64,000 nucleotides of DNA from Quatrionicoccus australiensis (GTDB lineage: Bacteria > Pseudomonadota > Gammaproteobacteria > Burkholderiales > Rhodocyclaceae): positions 3,701,001 to 3,765,000 of the forward strand of contig NZ_JAHBAH010000001.1 in NCBI RefSeq assembly GCF_020510425.1, in the 5' to 3' direction. A program made the position numbers and the translations under genes. Below, piece after piece: positions 1 through 8,270 of this stretch. A model generated the notes under the pieces. It ran no database searches. It was not told where the DNA came from and worked only from the letters and a program-made list of their open reading frames with translations. Positions within the stretch are counted from its first letter, which is position 1; every line of letters begins with the position of its first letter.

Positions 1-26
1 ATTCACAACAGAGTACCTGGACGATC

Positions 27-2243
27 ATGATCTCCCTCGAAAACCTGTCATTGAAAAAATATCTGAACCTCGTTTCCGCAATGGTTTTCGCGATCCTGGT
101 GGTGGTTGGCGCGGTGGGTATTGCCGCCCTGCAGGGAATCTCCTCGTCGGCCACCAAAATGGGCGAGGGCAAGGATGTCGTGGCCGATATCCTGCCGCCG
201 CCGCTTTTTGTCATCGAGGCGCAGTTGACCGCCTACGACATTGCTGTGGCAACGGATGCGCAGCGTCCGAAATTGCTGGAGAAATTGCAGCAGCTCAAGA
301 AGGACTATGTTGCCCGCAACCAGTTCTGGAGCGATTCGGAACTCGATGCCGGTCTGAAAGCAAAATTGCTGGGTGAGCAGAAGACGCAGGGCGAACTGTT
401 CTGGGCCGAACTGGAGAATGTCTTCCTGCCGGCGCTGGCGGCAAACGACACGGTGCGCATGGAAAGTTCGCTGCGCCAGATGCGCGAGCGTTACGAGGCG
501 CATCGCGTGGGCGTTGAGGCGACCGTTGTCGTCGCCAACCAGTTTGCCGAATCGACCTTGAAGAACCTGACCGATACCAGCTGGATAGATAGCCTGGCGA
601 TGTCGGCGGCGATCGTTATAGGTTGCCTGCTCATCGTGCTGGCCATGCGTTCGCTGTCGTCCACGCTGTTTCGCCGGATTGGCGGCGAACCGGCGGCAGC
701 CGTGGCGGTGGTCAGCCGGATTGCCGGTGGCGATCTGGGCGGCCGGATCGAACTGGCGCAGGGTGACTCATCGAGCATGCTGGCAGCGATGAAATCGATG
801 CAGGATTCCCTGGCCAGCCTGGTCGGCGAAATTCGTGACATGGTGCGGGCTGCCGAGCACGGCGATCTCGGGCGGCGGATCGAGCTTGCCGACAAGCAGG
901 GCTTTGGCAGGGAAATCGGAGAGGCACTGAATCAATTGATGGTGGTGACCGATACCAGCCTGCAGGATGTTTCCCGGGTGGCCGGTGCGTTGGCGGCGGG
1001 CGATCTGTCGCAGAAGGTGGTGGCCGTTTATCCCGGTGCCTTCGGCCAGACCGCCGGGGCGATCAATGCCACGGTGCAGGCCCTGACGCAGGTGGTCGAA
1101 GAGGTTCGCGAAATCGTCAATGCCGCCGCACAGGGCGATTTCAGCCGGCAGATCGATGTCGCCAGCAAACGCGGTTACGCCCGAACCCTGGCCGAACTGC
1201 TCAACAGCCTGGGCATCACGGCGCACCAGGCGCTCTCGGATATTTCCCTGGTTGCCGGAACGCTGGGGGACGGCGACTTGCGGCAACGCATCGAAAGACA
1301 GTATCCGGGCCTGTTCGGCGAAACGGCACAGGGCATCAATACGACGGTCGATAACCTGAAGGAAGTGATCGGCAACGTGGTTGCTGCGGTTGACGCGATC
1401 ACCACCGCCGCCAAGGAAATTTCAGCCGGCAATGCCGATCTCTCGGCACGTACCGAAGAGCAGGCCTCCAGTCTTGAGGAGACGGCCGCCAGCATCGAGC
1501 AATTCACGGCGACCGCACAGCAGAACACGGCCAGTGCCAGGGCTGCGAACGAGCTGGCGCTGGCGGCATCGGAGATGGCGATCAAGGGCGGTGAAGTGGT
1601 CAAGGCCTCGGCGGTGACGATGATCGACATTCAGAGCAGTTCGAAAAAGGTGGGCGATATCATCAGCGTCATCGAAGGGATCGCCTTCCAGACCAATATC
1701 CTGGCGCTGAACGCGGCGGTCGAGGCGGCACGCGCCGGCGATCAGGGCAAGGGCTTTGCCGTGGTGGCAACGGAAGTGCGTGCCCTGGCGCAGCGCTCCG
1801 CAATGGCGGCCAAGGAAATCGGGGCCCTGATTTCGGATTCCGGGAGCAAGATCGAACGCGGTTCGACGCAGGCGCGCGAAGCCGGTGTGCGCATGGAGCA
1901 GATCGTCGAGTCGATCGGCAAGGTCACGGCCATTGTGGCCGCAATCAGCCGGGCTTCCGTTGAGCAGACGGCCGGTATCGAGCAGGTCAACCGGGCCGTC
2001 GCCCAGATGGACGAAGTGACGCAACAAAATGCCGCTCTCGTCGAGGAGGCCGCTGCGGCAGCCGAGTCGCTGGAAGATCAGGCGCAGCAGTTGCAGGAAC
2101 AGGTTGCCCGCTTCAAACTGGACAAGGTCCTGTCCGGGCGGGCCAGACTGGCTGCGCCGCGGCGGACGGCCAAGCCCGGGCCGGGCAGCAAGGCCGTACT
2201 CTCGGCGCCCGCCGATGACAATGCGGAGTGGAATTCGATTTGA
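27..2243 (+). CDS. Methyl-accepting chemotaxis protein with a tandem HAMP array
   Basis: Transmembrane chemoreceptor that signals to CheA/CheW. The 738-residue protein has a first membrane helix at about residues 15-37, a periplasmic region of roughly 150 residues and a second helix at about 188-206. It then has at least five HAMP-like repeats, each marked by a GD(L/F) turn ([40 protein letters not shown]). The conserved receptor hairpin follows ([20 protein letters not shown]). The C-terminus EWNSI resembles a degenerate CheR/CheB tether pentapeptide of the xWxxF kind. The ligand domain is not a recognised PAS or Cache fold; it looks like a four-helix bundle. It stands alone with no che genes nearby. 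Confidence 0.95.
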   Translation: MISLENLSLKKYLNLVSAMVFAILVVVGAVGIAALQGISSSATKMGEGKDVVADILPPPLFVIEAQLTAYDIAVATDAQRPKLLEKLQQLKKDYVARNQFWSDSELDAGLKAKLLGEQKTQGELFWAELENVFLPALAANDTVRMESSLRQMRERYEAHRVGVEATVVVANQFAESTLKNLTDTSWIDSLAMSAAIVIGCLLIVLAMRSLSSTLFRRIGGEPAAAVAVVSRIAGGDLGGRIELAQGDSSSMLAAMKSMQDSLASLVGEIRDMVRAAEHGDLGRRIELADKQGFGREIGEALNQLMVVTDTSLQDVSRVAGALAAGDLSQKVVAVYPGAFGQTAGAINATVQALTQVVEEVREIVNAAAQGDFSRQIDVASKRGYARTLAELLNSLGITAHQALSDISLVAGTLGDGDLRQRIERQYPGLFGETAQGINTTVDNLKEVIGNVVAAVDAITTAAKEISAGNADLSARTEEQASSLEETAASIEQFTATAQQNTASARAANELALAASEMAIKGGEVVKASAVTMIDIQSSSKKVGDIISVIEGIAFQTNILALNAAVEAARAGDQGKGFAVVATEVRALAQRSAMAAKEIGALISDSGSKIERGSTQAREAGVRMEQIVESIGKVTAIVAAISRASVEQTAGIEQVNRAVAQMDEVTQQNAALVEEAAAAAESLEDQAQQLQEQVARFKLDKVLSGRARLAAPRRTAKPGPGSKAVLSAPADDNAEWNSI

Positions 2244-2279
2244 TGACAGGCCGGCAAATGCCGGCCTGATCGGGGCGGC

Positions 2280-2585
2280 TTAAAGCGCCGCCCAGAGGGC
2301 CAGCCCGAGGCAGGCCAGCATCAAGTAACCGGCGAGGCCGCCGAGTTGCATCTGGCGGTCGTTTTCCTTGCGGCCGAGACTGAACATTTCGGTGACCGGG
2401 ACGCGTCGACCGTAACGCGCCTCGCCCTGCTGGCCGATGCGGATCGAAACCAGGGAGGCGGCGACCGCGACCAGGAGCAGCAGCGGCACCGGCGTTTGCG
2501 TCCACGCCAGCCAGGCGGCCGGCAGGATCAGCGCCAGGCCGGTCACGGCGCGGATGATCAGCAGCGGCAGGCGGCGCCGGCTCAT
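2280..2585 (-). CDS. Small two-helix membrane protein downstream of psd
   Basis: Conserved-looking hypothetical protein of about 101 residues. It has a basic N-terminus (MSRRRLP), two closely spaced hydrophobic segments at about residues 8-45, a charged loop containing GRKENDRQ, and a third hydrophobic segment at the C-terminus. The ATG at 2585 overlaps the psd stop in an ATGA junction, so the two genes are probably translationally coupled. A longer upstream start exists but would run inside psd. The link to phosphatidylserine decarboxylase suggests a membrane or phospholipid role, which is inference only. Confidence 0.75.
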   Translation of the reverse strand: MSRRRLPLLIIRAVTGLALILPAAWLAWTQTPVPLLLLVAVAASLVSIRIGQQGEARYGRRVPVTEMFSLGRKENDRQMQLGGLAGYLMLACLGLALWAAL

Positions 2586-3427
2586 GCGGCTGCTCCCATT
2601 GCCTCGCCCATGCGGATGGCGCGCGTCGGCGTCCACTCCGGGTTGAAGGTCAGCGTGTCCTTGGGGAAGAGCATGACGACGGTCGAGCCGAGCAGGAAGC
2701 GGCCCATTTCCTCGCCCTTTTTCAGCACGATGTTGCGGTCGTCATAACGCCATTCGCGCACGACCCCCGGGCGCGGCGGATTGACCTGGCCATGCCAGAC
2801 GGTCGCCATGCTGCCGACGATGGTGGCGCCGACCAGGGTCAGCACGAAGGGGCCGCTGGCCGTCTCGAAGACGCAGACGACGCGCTCGTTGCGCGCGAAC
2901 AGCCCGGGCACGCCGCGCGCCGTGGTCGGATTGACCGAGAACAGCGCGCCGGGCACGTAGATCATGCGGCTCAGCTTGCCGTCGCAGGGCATGTGGATGC
3001 GGTGGTAGTCGCGCGGGCTGAGATAGAGTGTCGCGAAACTGCCATTCTCGAATTTTTTCGCCAGTTCGCGATCGCCGCCGACCAGCGCGGTGGTCGAGTA
3101 GCTGTGGCCCTTGGCCTGGAAAATCTGGTCGCGCTCGATCGGTCCGAACTGGCTGATCGCGCCGTCGACCGGGCTGAGAAATGCGGCCTCGGCGAGCGGC
3201 CGGGCAGCGGGCTGGAGCGGCCGCGTGAAGAACTCGTTGAAACTCTTGTAGCTGGTGATGTCCGGATTGGCCGCTTCGGCCATGTTGACCTTGTAGCGGC
3301 CGACGAACCAGCGGATGACGCGGGTGGTCAGCGTGCCGGCCTCCTTGCTGGCGAGCTTGCCGGCGAGGATGGTCAGCGCCTGTTTCGGGATCAGGTATTG
3401 GGGCAGTACGGCGAGGCGGTCGGACAC
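2582..3427 (-). CDS. psd: Phosphatidylserine decarboxylase proenzyme
   Basis: Converts phosphatidylserine to phosphatidylethanolamine at the inner membrane. At 281 residues it matches the family. The self-cleavage LGST motif is at about residues 246-249, so the serine becomes the pyruvoyl group of the alpha chain. An SPVDG motif and an HIPCDG-type His motif (here HMPCDG) are also present. The start appears to be GTG at 3427, with no strong Shine-Dalgarno sequence. The gene is followed with a 4-bp overlap by a small membrane protein. Confidence 0.95.
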   Translation of the reverse strand: MSDRLAVLPQYLIPKQALTILAGKLASKEAGTLTTRVIRWFVGRYKVNMAEAANPDITSYKSFNEFFTRPLQPAARPLAEAAFLSPVDGAISQFGPIERDQIFQAKGHSYSTTALVGGDRELAKKFENGSFATLYLSPRDYHRIHMPCDGKLSRMIYVPGALFSVNPTTARGVPGLFARNERVVCVFETASGPFVLTLVGATIVGSMATVWHGQVNPPRPGVVREWRYDDRNIVLKKGEEMGRFLLGSTVVMLFPKDTLTFNPEWTPTRAIRMGEAMGAAA

Positions 3428-3515
3428 GATGGAAACCGGTAAATTGGCGACCCGCGATTATACGGGTTCGCCGCTTTGCCTCCTATGTCCCTGCCATCCT
3501 CAATCGGTGCCGGAC

Positions 3516-3884
3516 TCAGTCCTTCGAATACAGCCCGACGCGGTTGCCTTCGCTGTCGATGAAGAGCGCGATATGGCCGATGTCCTTGCCGATGTCCGTT
3601 TTTGCCATGACGACGTGGCCGCCCGCTGCCGGAATGCGGGCCAGCACGGTGTTGAGGTCGGCGCCGCCGTCGAGATAGACGAGCGTGCCGTTGTCGCGCG
3701 GTTGCAGTTGCGGCATGGCGACCAGCGCGCCGCTCGGGTAGGGCTCGGCGTAAGGGAAAATGGCCATGGCGATGTCGCCGCAGGTTTCGCGGCGCAATTC
3801 GATGGCGAGAATGTCCTGGTAGAAGGCGACGGCCCGGTCGAGGTTGGTGGTGGCAATTTCAAACCAGCGCAGCGGATTGTCCAT
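3516..3884 (-). CDS. VOC-superfamily (glyoxalase/bleomycin-resistance fold) protein
   Basis: Small single-module vicinal-oxygen-chelate protein of about 122 residues: RWFEIATTNLDRAVAFYQDIL at the N-terminus and IALFIDSEGNRVGLYS at the C-terminus, the usual paired beta-alpha-beta-beta-beta units. The start at 3884 is preferred because GGAG sits eight bases upstream and because the VOC fold begins there; a longer reading starts at 3989. Substrate unknown. It is transcribed divergently from a WYL-domain regulator at 4032 with a clear palindrome between them, so it is the probable target of that regulator. Confidence 0.85.
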   Translation of the reverse strand: MDNPLRWFEIATTNLDRAVAFYQDILAIELRRETCGDIAMAIFPYAEPYPSGALVAMPQLQPRDNGTLVYLDGGADLNTVLARIPAAGGHVVMAKTDIGKDIGHIALFIDSEGNRVGLYSKD

Positions 3885-3947
3885 GATGTTTATCTCCGGA
3901 AAGTTCAGCGGCGGGATGCCGTTGATGCAGCGCATTCTGGCCGGGGG

Positions 3948-3971
3948 CTCCTGACAGCATGGTGTCAGGAG
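3948..3971. promoter_or_regulatory. Inverted repeat, candidate operator of the YafY-like regulator
   Basis: Perfect 9-bp arms CTCCTGACA and TGTCAGGAG separated by GCATGG, placed between the divergent VOC and WYL-regulator genes. There is no T-run beside it and no gene reads through it, so an operator is more likely than a terminator. A TTGGCG / TGTTATGCT pair (3974-4005) just to its right could be an extended -10 promoter for the regulator. That promoter would give a very short leader. Confidence 0.6.
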
Positions 3972-4031
3972 GCTTGGCGTGCCCGGCAAAACGGCGTGTT
4001 ATGCTGAAATTCCCGTATTCCCCGTCATGAC

Positions 4032-4727
4032 ATGCGCCCGGCCGACCGACTGTTCCAGATCATCCTTTTGCTGCGCAACGGCCGCGTCGTCACCGCCGCC
4101 GCGCTGGCCGAGGCACTCGAGGTTTCCGAGCGCACCATCTACCGCGACATCGCCGACTTGGTGAAATCCGGGGCGCCGATCGATGGCGAGGCCGGCGTCG
4201 GCTATCGCCTGCGTCGCGGTTACCAGGTGCCGCCGCTGATGTTCACCGGCGACGAAATCGAAGCGCTGGTGGTTGGCGCCAAGCTGGTCAGCGCCTGGGG
4301 CGATTCGGCCTTGGGCAAGGCGGCGGCGCAGGCCATGGCGCGCATCGAGGCGGTTTTGCCGCGCGCGCTGGAAGAGCGGGTCGGCGCGTCGAGCCGGCGT
4401 TTCCTGGCGCTCGATTGCCTGCAACCGGCGCCGCTGCGCGAACCGATGGCCTTGTTGCGGGCCGGCATGGAAAGCGGCCGCAAGGTGGCGGTGAGTTACC
4501 GGCGGGCCGACGGCGAAGTCTCGCAGCGCACGCTCTGGCCTCTTGGCCTGGTGTTCTGGGGACATTGCTGGACGCTTGGTGCCTGGTGCGAGTTGCGCCA
4601 GTCCTTCCGGACCTTCCGCGTCGATCGTATTTTGACGGTTGAGCTGATAGCCGCAACTTTTGACGACCGTTACGGCCATCTCTGGCGCGACTACCTGGCG
4701 ACGGCGCGCGGCGAGGGCGAAGCCTAG
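4032..4727 (+). CDS. YafY-type HTH / WYL-domain transcriptional regulator
   Basis: 231-residue DNA-binding regulator. An N-terminal HTH_11 domain (about residues 5-60, with EVSERTIYRDIADL as the recognition helix region) is followed by a C-terminal WYL-like ligand domain (about 125-225) containing VSYRRADGE and a WTLGAWCELR stretch where the WYL motif is degenerate. The ATG at 4032 has no Shine-Dalgarno sequence and the leader may be nearly absent. It is divergent from the VOC gene and overlaps the 3' end of rlmF by 4 bp (convergent). It probably controls itself and the VOC gene. Confidence 0.9.
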   Translation: MRPADRLFQIILLLRNGRVVTAAALAEALEVSERTIYRDIADLVKSGAPIDGEAGVGYRLRRGYQVPPLMFTGDEIEALVVGAKLVSAWGDSALGKAAAQAMARIEAVLPRALEERVGASSRRFLALDCLQPAPLREPMALLRAGMESGRKVAVSYRRADGEVSQRTLWPLGLVFWGHCWTLGAWCELRQSFRTFRVDRILTVELIAATFDDRYGHLWRDYLATARGEGEA

Positions 4728-5791
4728 TCGCTGTTGCCGGCCGGCGGCTGTTCTGTCGCCGGCTCCGACGCGACCGACTCGGCGCTGACCGGGAAGCGTG
4801 GTGCCTGGTTGGGCGTCGGTGCCATCACCGACCAGCGCTCCTTGCGCCACTTCTCGCGTTCGCCGTTGCCGCAGAAGGTCCACGCGACGAAGCGGCTCTG
4901 CTTCTGGCCCTGGGCCATGGCGATGGTGCGCGATTCGACGACCTTGGCCTTTTTCAGCGCGGCTTCGATATGCACGAGGTTGTCGGCCTGCGAGACCAGG
5001 CTGGTGAACCACATGACGCGCTTCGGGATGTTGGCGCTCTGTTCGATCATGTTCTTGACGAAGGCGCGTTCGCCGCCGTTGCACCACAGTTCGGTGCCGC
5101 CGCCGCCGAAATTGAGGCGCGGCTGCTGTACCGCGCCCTTTTTCGCGCCCGGCTTGTTGAGGTTGTTCCACTTGCGCTGGCTGACCGCATGCACGTCGTC
5201 CGGCGAATTGTGGAAGGGCGGGTTGCAGATGCTCAGTTCGAAGTTTTCGCCGGAGCGCAGCAGGCCGGTGAAGATGTTTTCCCAGACCGGCTGGTGGCGC
5301 AGTTCGACCATACCGGTCAACTGCTCGTTTTTGCCCAAAATCATCTGCGCATTGGCCAGCGCCGTTTCGTCGATATCGACGCCGAGGAAGTGCCAGCCGT
5401 ATTCGGCGGCACCGATCAGCGGATAGACGCAGTTGGCGCCGACGCCGATGTCGAGCACGCGCACGCCGGCACCGGTCGGGATCGTTTTCTTGTTGCAGGT
5501 GGCGAGCAGGTCGGCGGCGTGGTGGATGTAGTCGGCGCGACCGGGAATCGGCGGACAGAGGTAGCCGGCCGGGATTTCCCAGCCCTTGATGCCGTAATGC
5601 AGGGCGAGCAGGGCGCGGTTGAAGGCCTTGACGGCGCTCGGGTTGGCGAAATCGATGCCCGGCGTGCCCGCCTTGGTGGTGATCACGAACTTGACCAGAC
5701 CGGGCGCGACGGCAGTCAGCGCGGCGAAATCGTAGCCGGCCGCATTCTTGTTGCGCGGGTGCAGTCCGGGTTTCTGGGCGGGTGTGGTCAT
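4724..5791 (-). CDS. rlmF: 23S rRNA (adenine-1618-N6)-methyltransferase
   Basis: S-adenosylmethionine-dependent enzyme that methylates N6 of A1618 in 23S rRNA. The N-terminus QKPGLHPRNKNAAGYDF and FANPSAVKAFNRALL are family signatures. The glycine-rich SAM loop reads VLDIGVGANCVYP, and the catalytic amino-methyltransferase motif is NPPF. I chose the start at 5791 because homologues begin with a short stretch before QKPGLHPRN and GGAAC lies upstream; an in-frame ATG at 5830 would add 13 residues. Convergent 4-bp overlap with the WYL regulator. The C-terminal 20 residues are low complexity. Confidence 0.9.
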   Translation of the reverse strand: MTTPAQKPGLHPRNKNAAGYDFAALTAVAPGLVKFVITTKAGTPGIDFANPSAVKAFNRALLALHYGIKGWEIPAGYLCPPIPGRADYIHHAADLLATCNKKTIPTGAGVRVLDIGVGANCVYPLIGAAEYGWHFLGVDIDETALANAQMILGKNEQLTGMVELRHQPVWENIFTGLLRSGENFELSICNPPFHNSPDDVHAVSQRKWNNLNKPGAKKGAVQQPRLNFGGGGTELWCNGGERAFVKNMIEQSANIPKRVMWFTSLVSQADNLVHIEAALKKAKVVESRTIAMAQGQKQSRFVAWTFCGNGEREKWRKERWSVMAPTPNQAPRFPVSAESVASEPATEQPPAGNSD

Positions 5792-5835
5792 GCGCGTTCC
5801 GATCATTTTGCTGGGGGCGGAGTATCCCATGGAAC

Positions 5836-6075
5836 GATCCTTGAAACCTCAGTTGACCGCTTGTCCATCCCAGGGAAATCTCATAAGCGCTGATTTGAGT
5901 GCCTTCGATACAATTGATCCAATGGGTGTGAGCGCTACGTGGCTGCTGGCACATCTGGGCGGGCGCCCAGCTTTGTCGCTCCTCCTTGCAGGCATGAGCC
6001 TGCCGCGTCGTCGCTTCGCGCTGGTCATCCCGCCCAAACGCACCAACAGCCGCGTCCAACCAAGGTTTCAAGGAT
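5836..6075. repeat. Inverted-repeat-bounded intergenic element (MITE-like)
   Basis: A 240-bp stretch in the gene-poor gap between rlmF and the AAA ATPase, bounded by GATCCTTGAAACCT (5836-5849) and its exact reverse complement AGGTTTCAAGGATC (6062-6075). Weaker similarity extends inward (CAGTTG versus TGGTTG). Inside are two hairpin-forming palindromes (CTGGGCG-GG-CGCCCAG near 5960 and GCAGGC-ATGA-GCCTGC near 5990). Short open frames exist on both strands (for example a 65-codon one at 5849-6046 minus), but none resembles a transposase. I saw no obvious target-site duplication. The rest of the gap (6076-6202) shows nothing beyond the ATPase leader. Confidence 0.5.
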
Positions 6076-6202
6076 CATTGTTGCAAGAACGACAAGGTGG
6101 TTTTGCGGGCAAGCAATTGTTTTTTGGCTGTTTTTGCACGTCGACCGCTGGGCACGAAATTCGCTGATGTTCGCAAATTCGTCCCCAACGGAGTCTTCCC
6201 CC

Positions 6203-7900
6203 ATGAAACTGCAAATCGAACGCCCGCATATCGAGGCGATGATCCAGGCTTTTCCGCGTCTCGATTTTGTCCGGGAGCAACTGCGCTTCGGCAACAAGGT
6301 CGAACTTTCCTTCAGCCAGTTGGCCGACGCGGAACTCGCCTTCCTCGAAGACTTGTATGCCAAGGGCGGGCCGGAGCTGCGGGCGCGCGGCGCGCAGATT
6401 GCCACCTTGCAGAAGGCGATGCGCGAGGGCGGCCGGCGTTTCGCGCCGGAGGAGCTGGAAATGGCAGTGCCGGCCATTGCCCGCTATCTGGCCGAAGGCT
6501 CGACGCGCGGCTGGGTGTTTTCGGCGACCATCACCGGTAAGCCGCTGGCTTACGTGGTGACGCGCCTCGACTACACGCCGCCGTCGGAAGAGGAAACCGG
6601 CAAGATTTTCGTCGAACTCAAAGCCAATGCCCGCGCCCGCATGGCGACGGCGACGGTGCGCATCACCGGGCCGGACATCGCCGGCCGCAATATCGCCGAA
6701 ATCCTCGCCGCCAAGGGCTTCGTCAAGGAGACGCCGGAATTGCTGCAAAGCTACGACGAGGGCGCGGCGCGCTACTTCGACTGGCGGGCGCAGTACGGCG
6801 CGCAGTTCGCCGGCACCGGCGTCGGCTATTTCGCCGAGAACCCGACGGCGACGCATCGCGATACCGACTACACGCGCAAGGACATGATCATCCTGTCCTC
6901 GACCGGCAGCCCGTCGCGCCTGGTCAACGATGAAAGCATCCTCGGCGAGCGCGTGCTGGCGCTCGATGCGACGGGCGACATCATGGCCAAGTTCGTGCGC
7001 CGGGTGGCGCGCAATTCGCGGCTTTCCAACAAGGAAGAGGCGGAAGTCGAGGAAACCCAGGCCAGCATGCCGAAAGGGATGTTTACCGAACTGCCGGTGC
7101 ATTTCTACATCCTGATGTTCCACCTCGAACTGCACCATTACGTCTGGGTGCATGTGGACGACATGGAACCTTATGTCTACCAGCCGGAACTCAAGGACAA
7201 GCTGGTGCTGCCGCCCGAGCAGACGGACCTGATCGACATCCTGACCGCCGAGATGGACGTGCTGATGGACGACATCGTCGCCGGCAAGTCGGGCGGCACG
7301 ACGGTGCTCTGCGCCGGGCCGGCCGGCGTCGGCAAGACGCTGACGGCAGAGGTGTATTCGGAAATCATCAAGCGCCCGCTCTATCGCGTGCATTCCGGGC
7401 AATTGGGGCTCAATGTCGCGGCCATGGAAGTGGCGCTCAAGGAGGTACTGACCCGCGCCCAGCGCTGGGGGGCGGTGATGCTCATCGACGAGGCCGACGT
7501 GTACATCAAGAAGCGCGACGACAACATCACGATGAATGCCGTGGTTGGCGTCTTCCTGCGTGTGCTGGAGTACTTCAACGGGCTCTTGTTCCTGACCACC
7601 AACCGGGTGGACGACATCGACGAAGCCATCGTCTCGCGCTGCATCGCGCTGATCAAGTTCCACCCGCCGACGCGCGCCGATCGGCGCAAGATCTGGGGCG
7701 TCATGAGCGAGCAGTTCGGCTTGCCCGTCGCGCCGGAGCTGCTCGAGCGCCTGCCCGACATCTTTCCGGAAGCGACCGGGCGCGACATCAAGGGCCTGGC
7801 CAAGCTGGTCGCCAAATACTGCAACCAGAAGCAGGTGGCGCCAGGACTCGATGTTTTTCGGCGCTGCTCGATGTTCCGCGGCATGGAAGTGGTGGCCTGA
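6203..7900 (+). CDS. AAA-family ATPase with uncharacterised N-terminal region
   Basis: 565-residue protein whose C-terminal third is a complete AAA module: Walker A GPAGVGKT (about residues 372-379), Walker B MLIDEADVY, sensor-1 LTTNRVDD and arginine-finger region EAIVSRC, followed by a small helical lid. The first ~350 residues match no domain I recognise. A central part (PVHFYILMFHLELHHYVWVH) precedes the ATPase. The style of the ATPase core recalls AAA proteins with DUF7025-like N-termini seen mostly in fungi, which is a recollection and not a search result. The start at 6203 has GGAG nine bases upstream. A small monooxygenase-like gene follows. Confidence 0.85.
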   Translation: MKLQIERPHIEAMIQAFPRLDFVREQLRFGNKVELSFSQLADAELAFLEDLYAKGGPELRARGAQIATLQKAMREGGRRFAPEELEMAVPAIARYLAEGSTRGWVFSATITGKPLAYVVTRLDYTPPSEEETGKIFVELKANARARMATATVRITGPDIAGRNIAEILAAKGFVKETPELLQSYDEGAARYFDWRAQYGAQFAGTGVGYFAENPTATHRDTDYTRKDMIILSSTGSPSRLVNDESILGERVLALDATGDIMAKFVRRVARNSRLSNKEEAEVEETQASMPKGMFTELPVHFYILMFHLELHHYVWVHVDDMEPYVYQPELKDKLVLPPEQTDLIDILTAEMDVLMDDIVAGKSGGTTVLCAGPAGVGKTLTAEVYSEIIKRPLYRVHSGQLGLNVAAMEVALKEVLTRAQRWGAVMLIDEADVYIKKRDDNITMNAVVGVFLRVLEYFNGLLFLTTNRVDDIDEAIVSRCIALIKFHPPTRADRRKIWGVMSEQFGLPVAPELLERLPDIFPEATGRDIKGLAKLVAKYCNQKQVAPGLDVFRRCSMFRGMEVVA

Positions 7901-7933
7901 CATGATCGTTTCGACTCAATCCGGGAGGTCCGC

Positions 7934-8239
7934 ATGTTTCTCGCCATGAACCGTTTTCGCATCGCGCCCGGCAAGGAGGATGCGTTTGTCGAGCACTGGC
8001 GCAATCGCAACAGCTACCTGAGCGAAGTGCCGGGTTTCATCAGCTTCAATCTGCTGCGCGGCGACACCACCGAGGAGCGCACGCTGTTCGCCTCGCACAC
8101 GGTCTGGGAATCCGAGCAGGCGTTTGCCGACTGGACGCAGTCCGAGGCCTTCCGCAAGGCGCACATGGCGGCCGGCAATTCGCCGCGCGATTTCTATCTC
8201 GGGCCGCCGCAGCTCGAATTGTTCGAAGCCGTGCTCTGA
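7934..8239 (+). CDS. Antibiotic-biosynthesis-monooxygenase / IsdG-HmoA-like protein
   Basis: 101-residue dimeric alpha-beta barrel protein. The pattern FLAMNRFRIAPGKEDAFVEHW ... VPGFISFNLLRG ... TVWESEQAFADW is typical of ABM-domain haem-degrading monooxygenases of the HmoA group. The ATG is preceded by GGGAGGT. It lies 33 bp after the AAA ATPase and may be cotranscribed. Haem degradation is the family's best-known role, but many members act on other substrates. The Asn near the N-terminus (MNRF) is compatible with the IsdG-type catalytic Asn. Confidence 0.8.
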   Translation: MFLAMNRFRIAPGKEDAFVEHWRNRNSYLSEVPGFISFNLLRGDTTEERTLFASHTVWESEQAFADWTQSEAFRKAHMAAGNSPRDFYLGPPQLELFEAVL

Positions 8240-8270
8240 GCGGTCGACGGCCTTTTTCGGCCGAAAACCG

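Noticed and set aside
5849..6046. A 65-codon minus-strand frame inside the inverted-repeat element
   Set aside because: No recognisable motif, no ribosome site, and its stop falls in the left repeat; more likely chance reading of a palindromic region.
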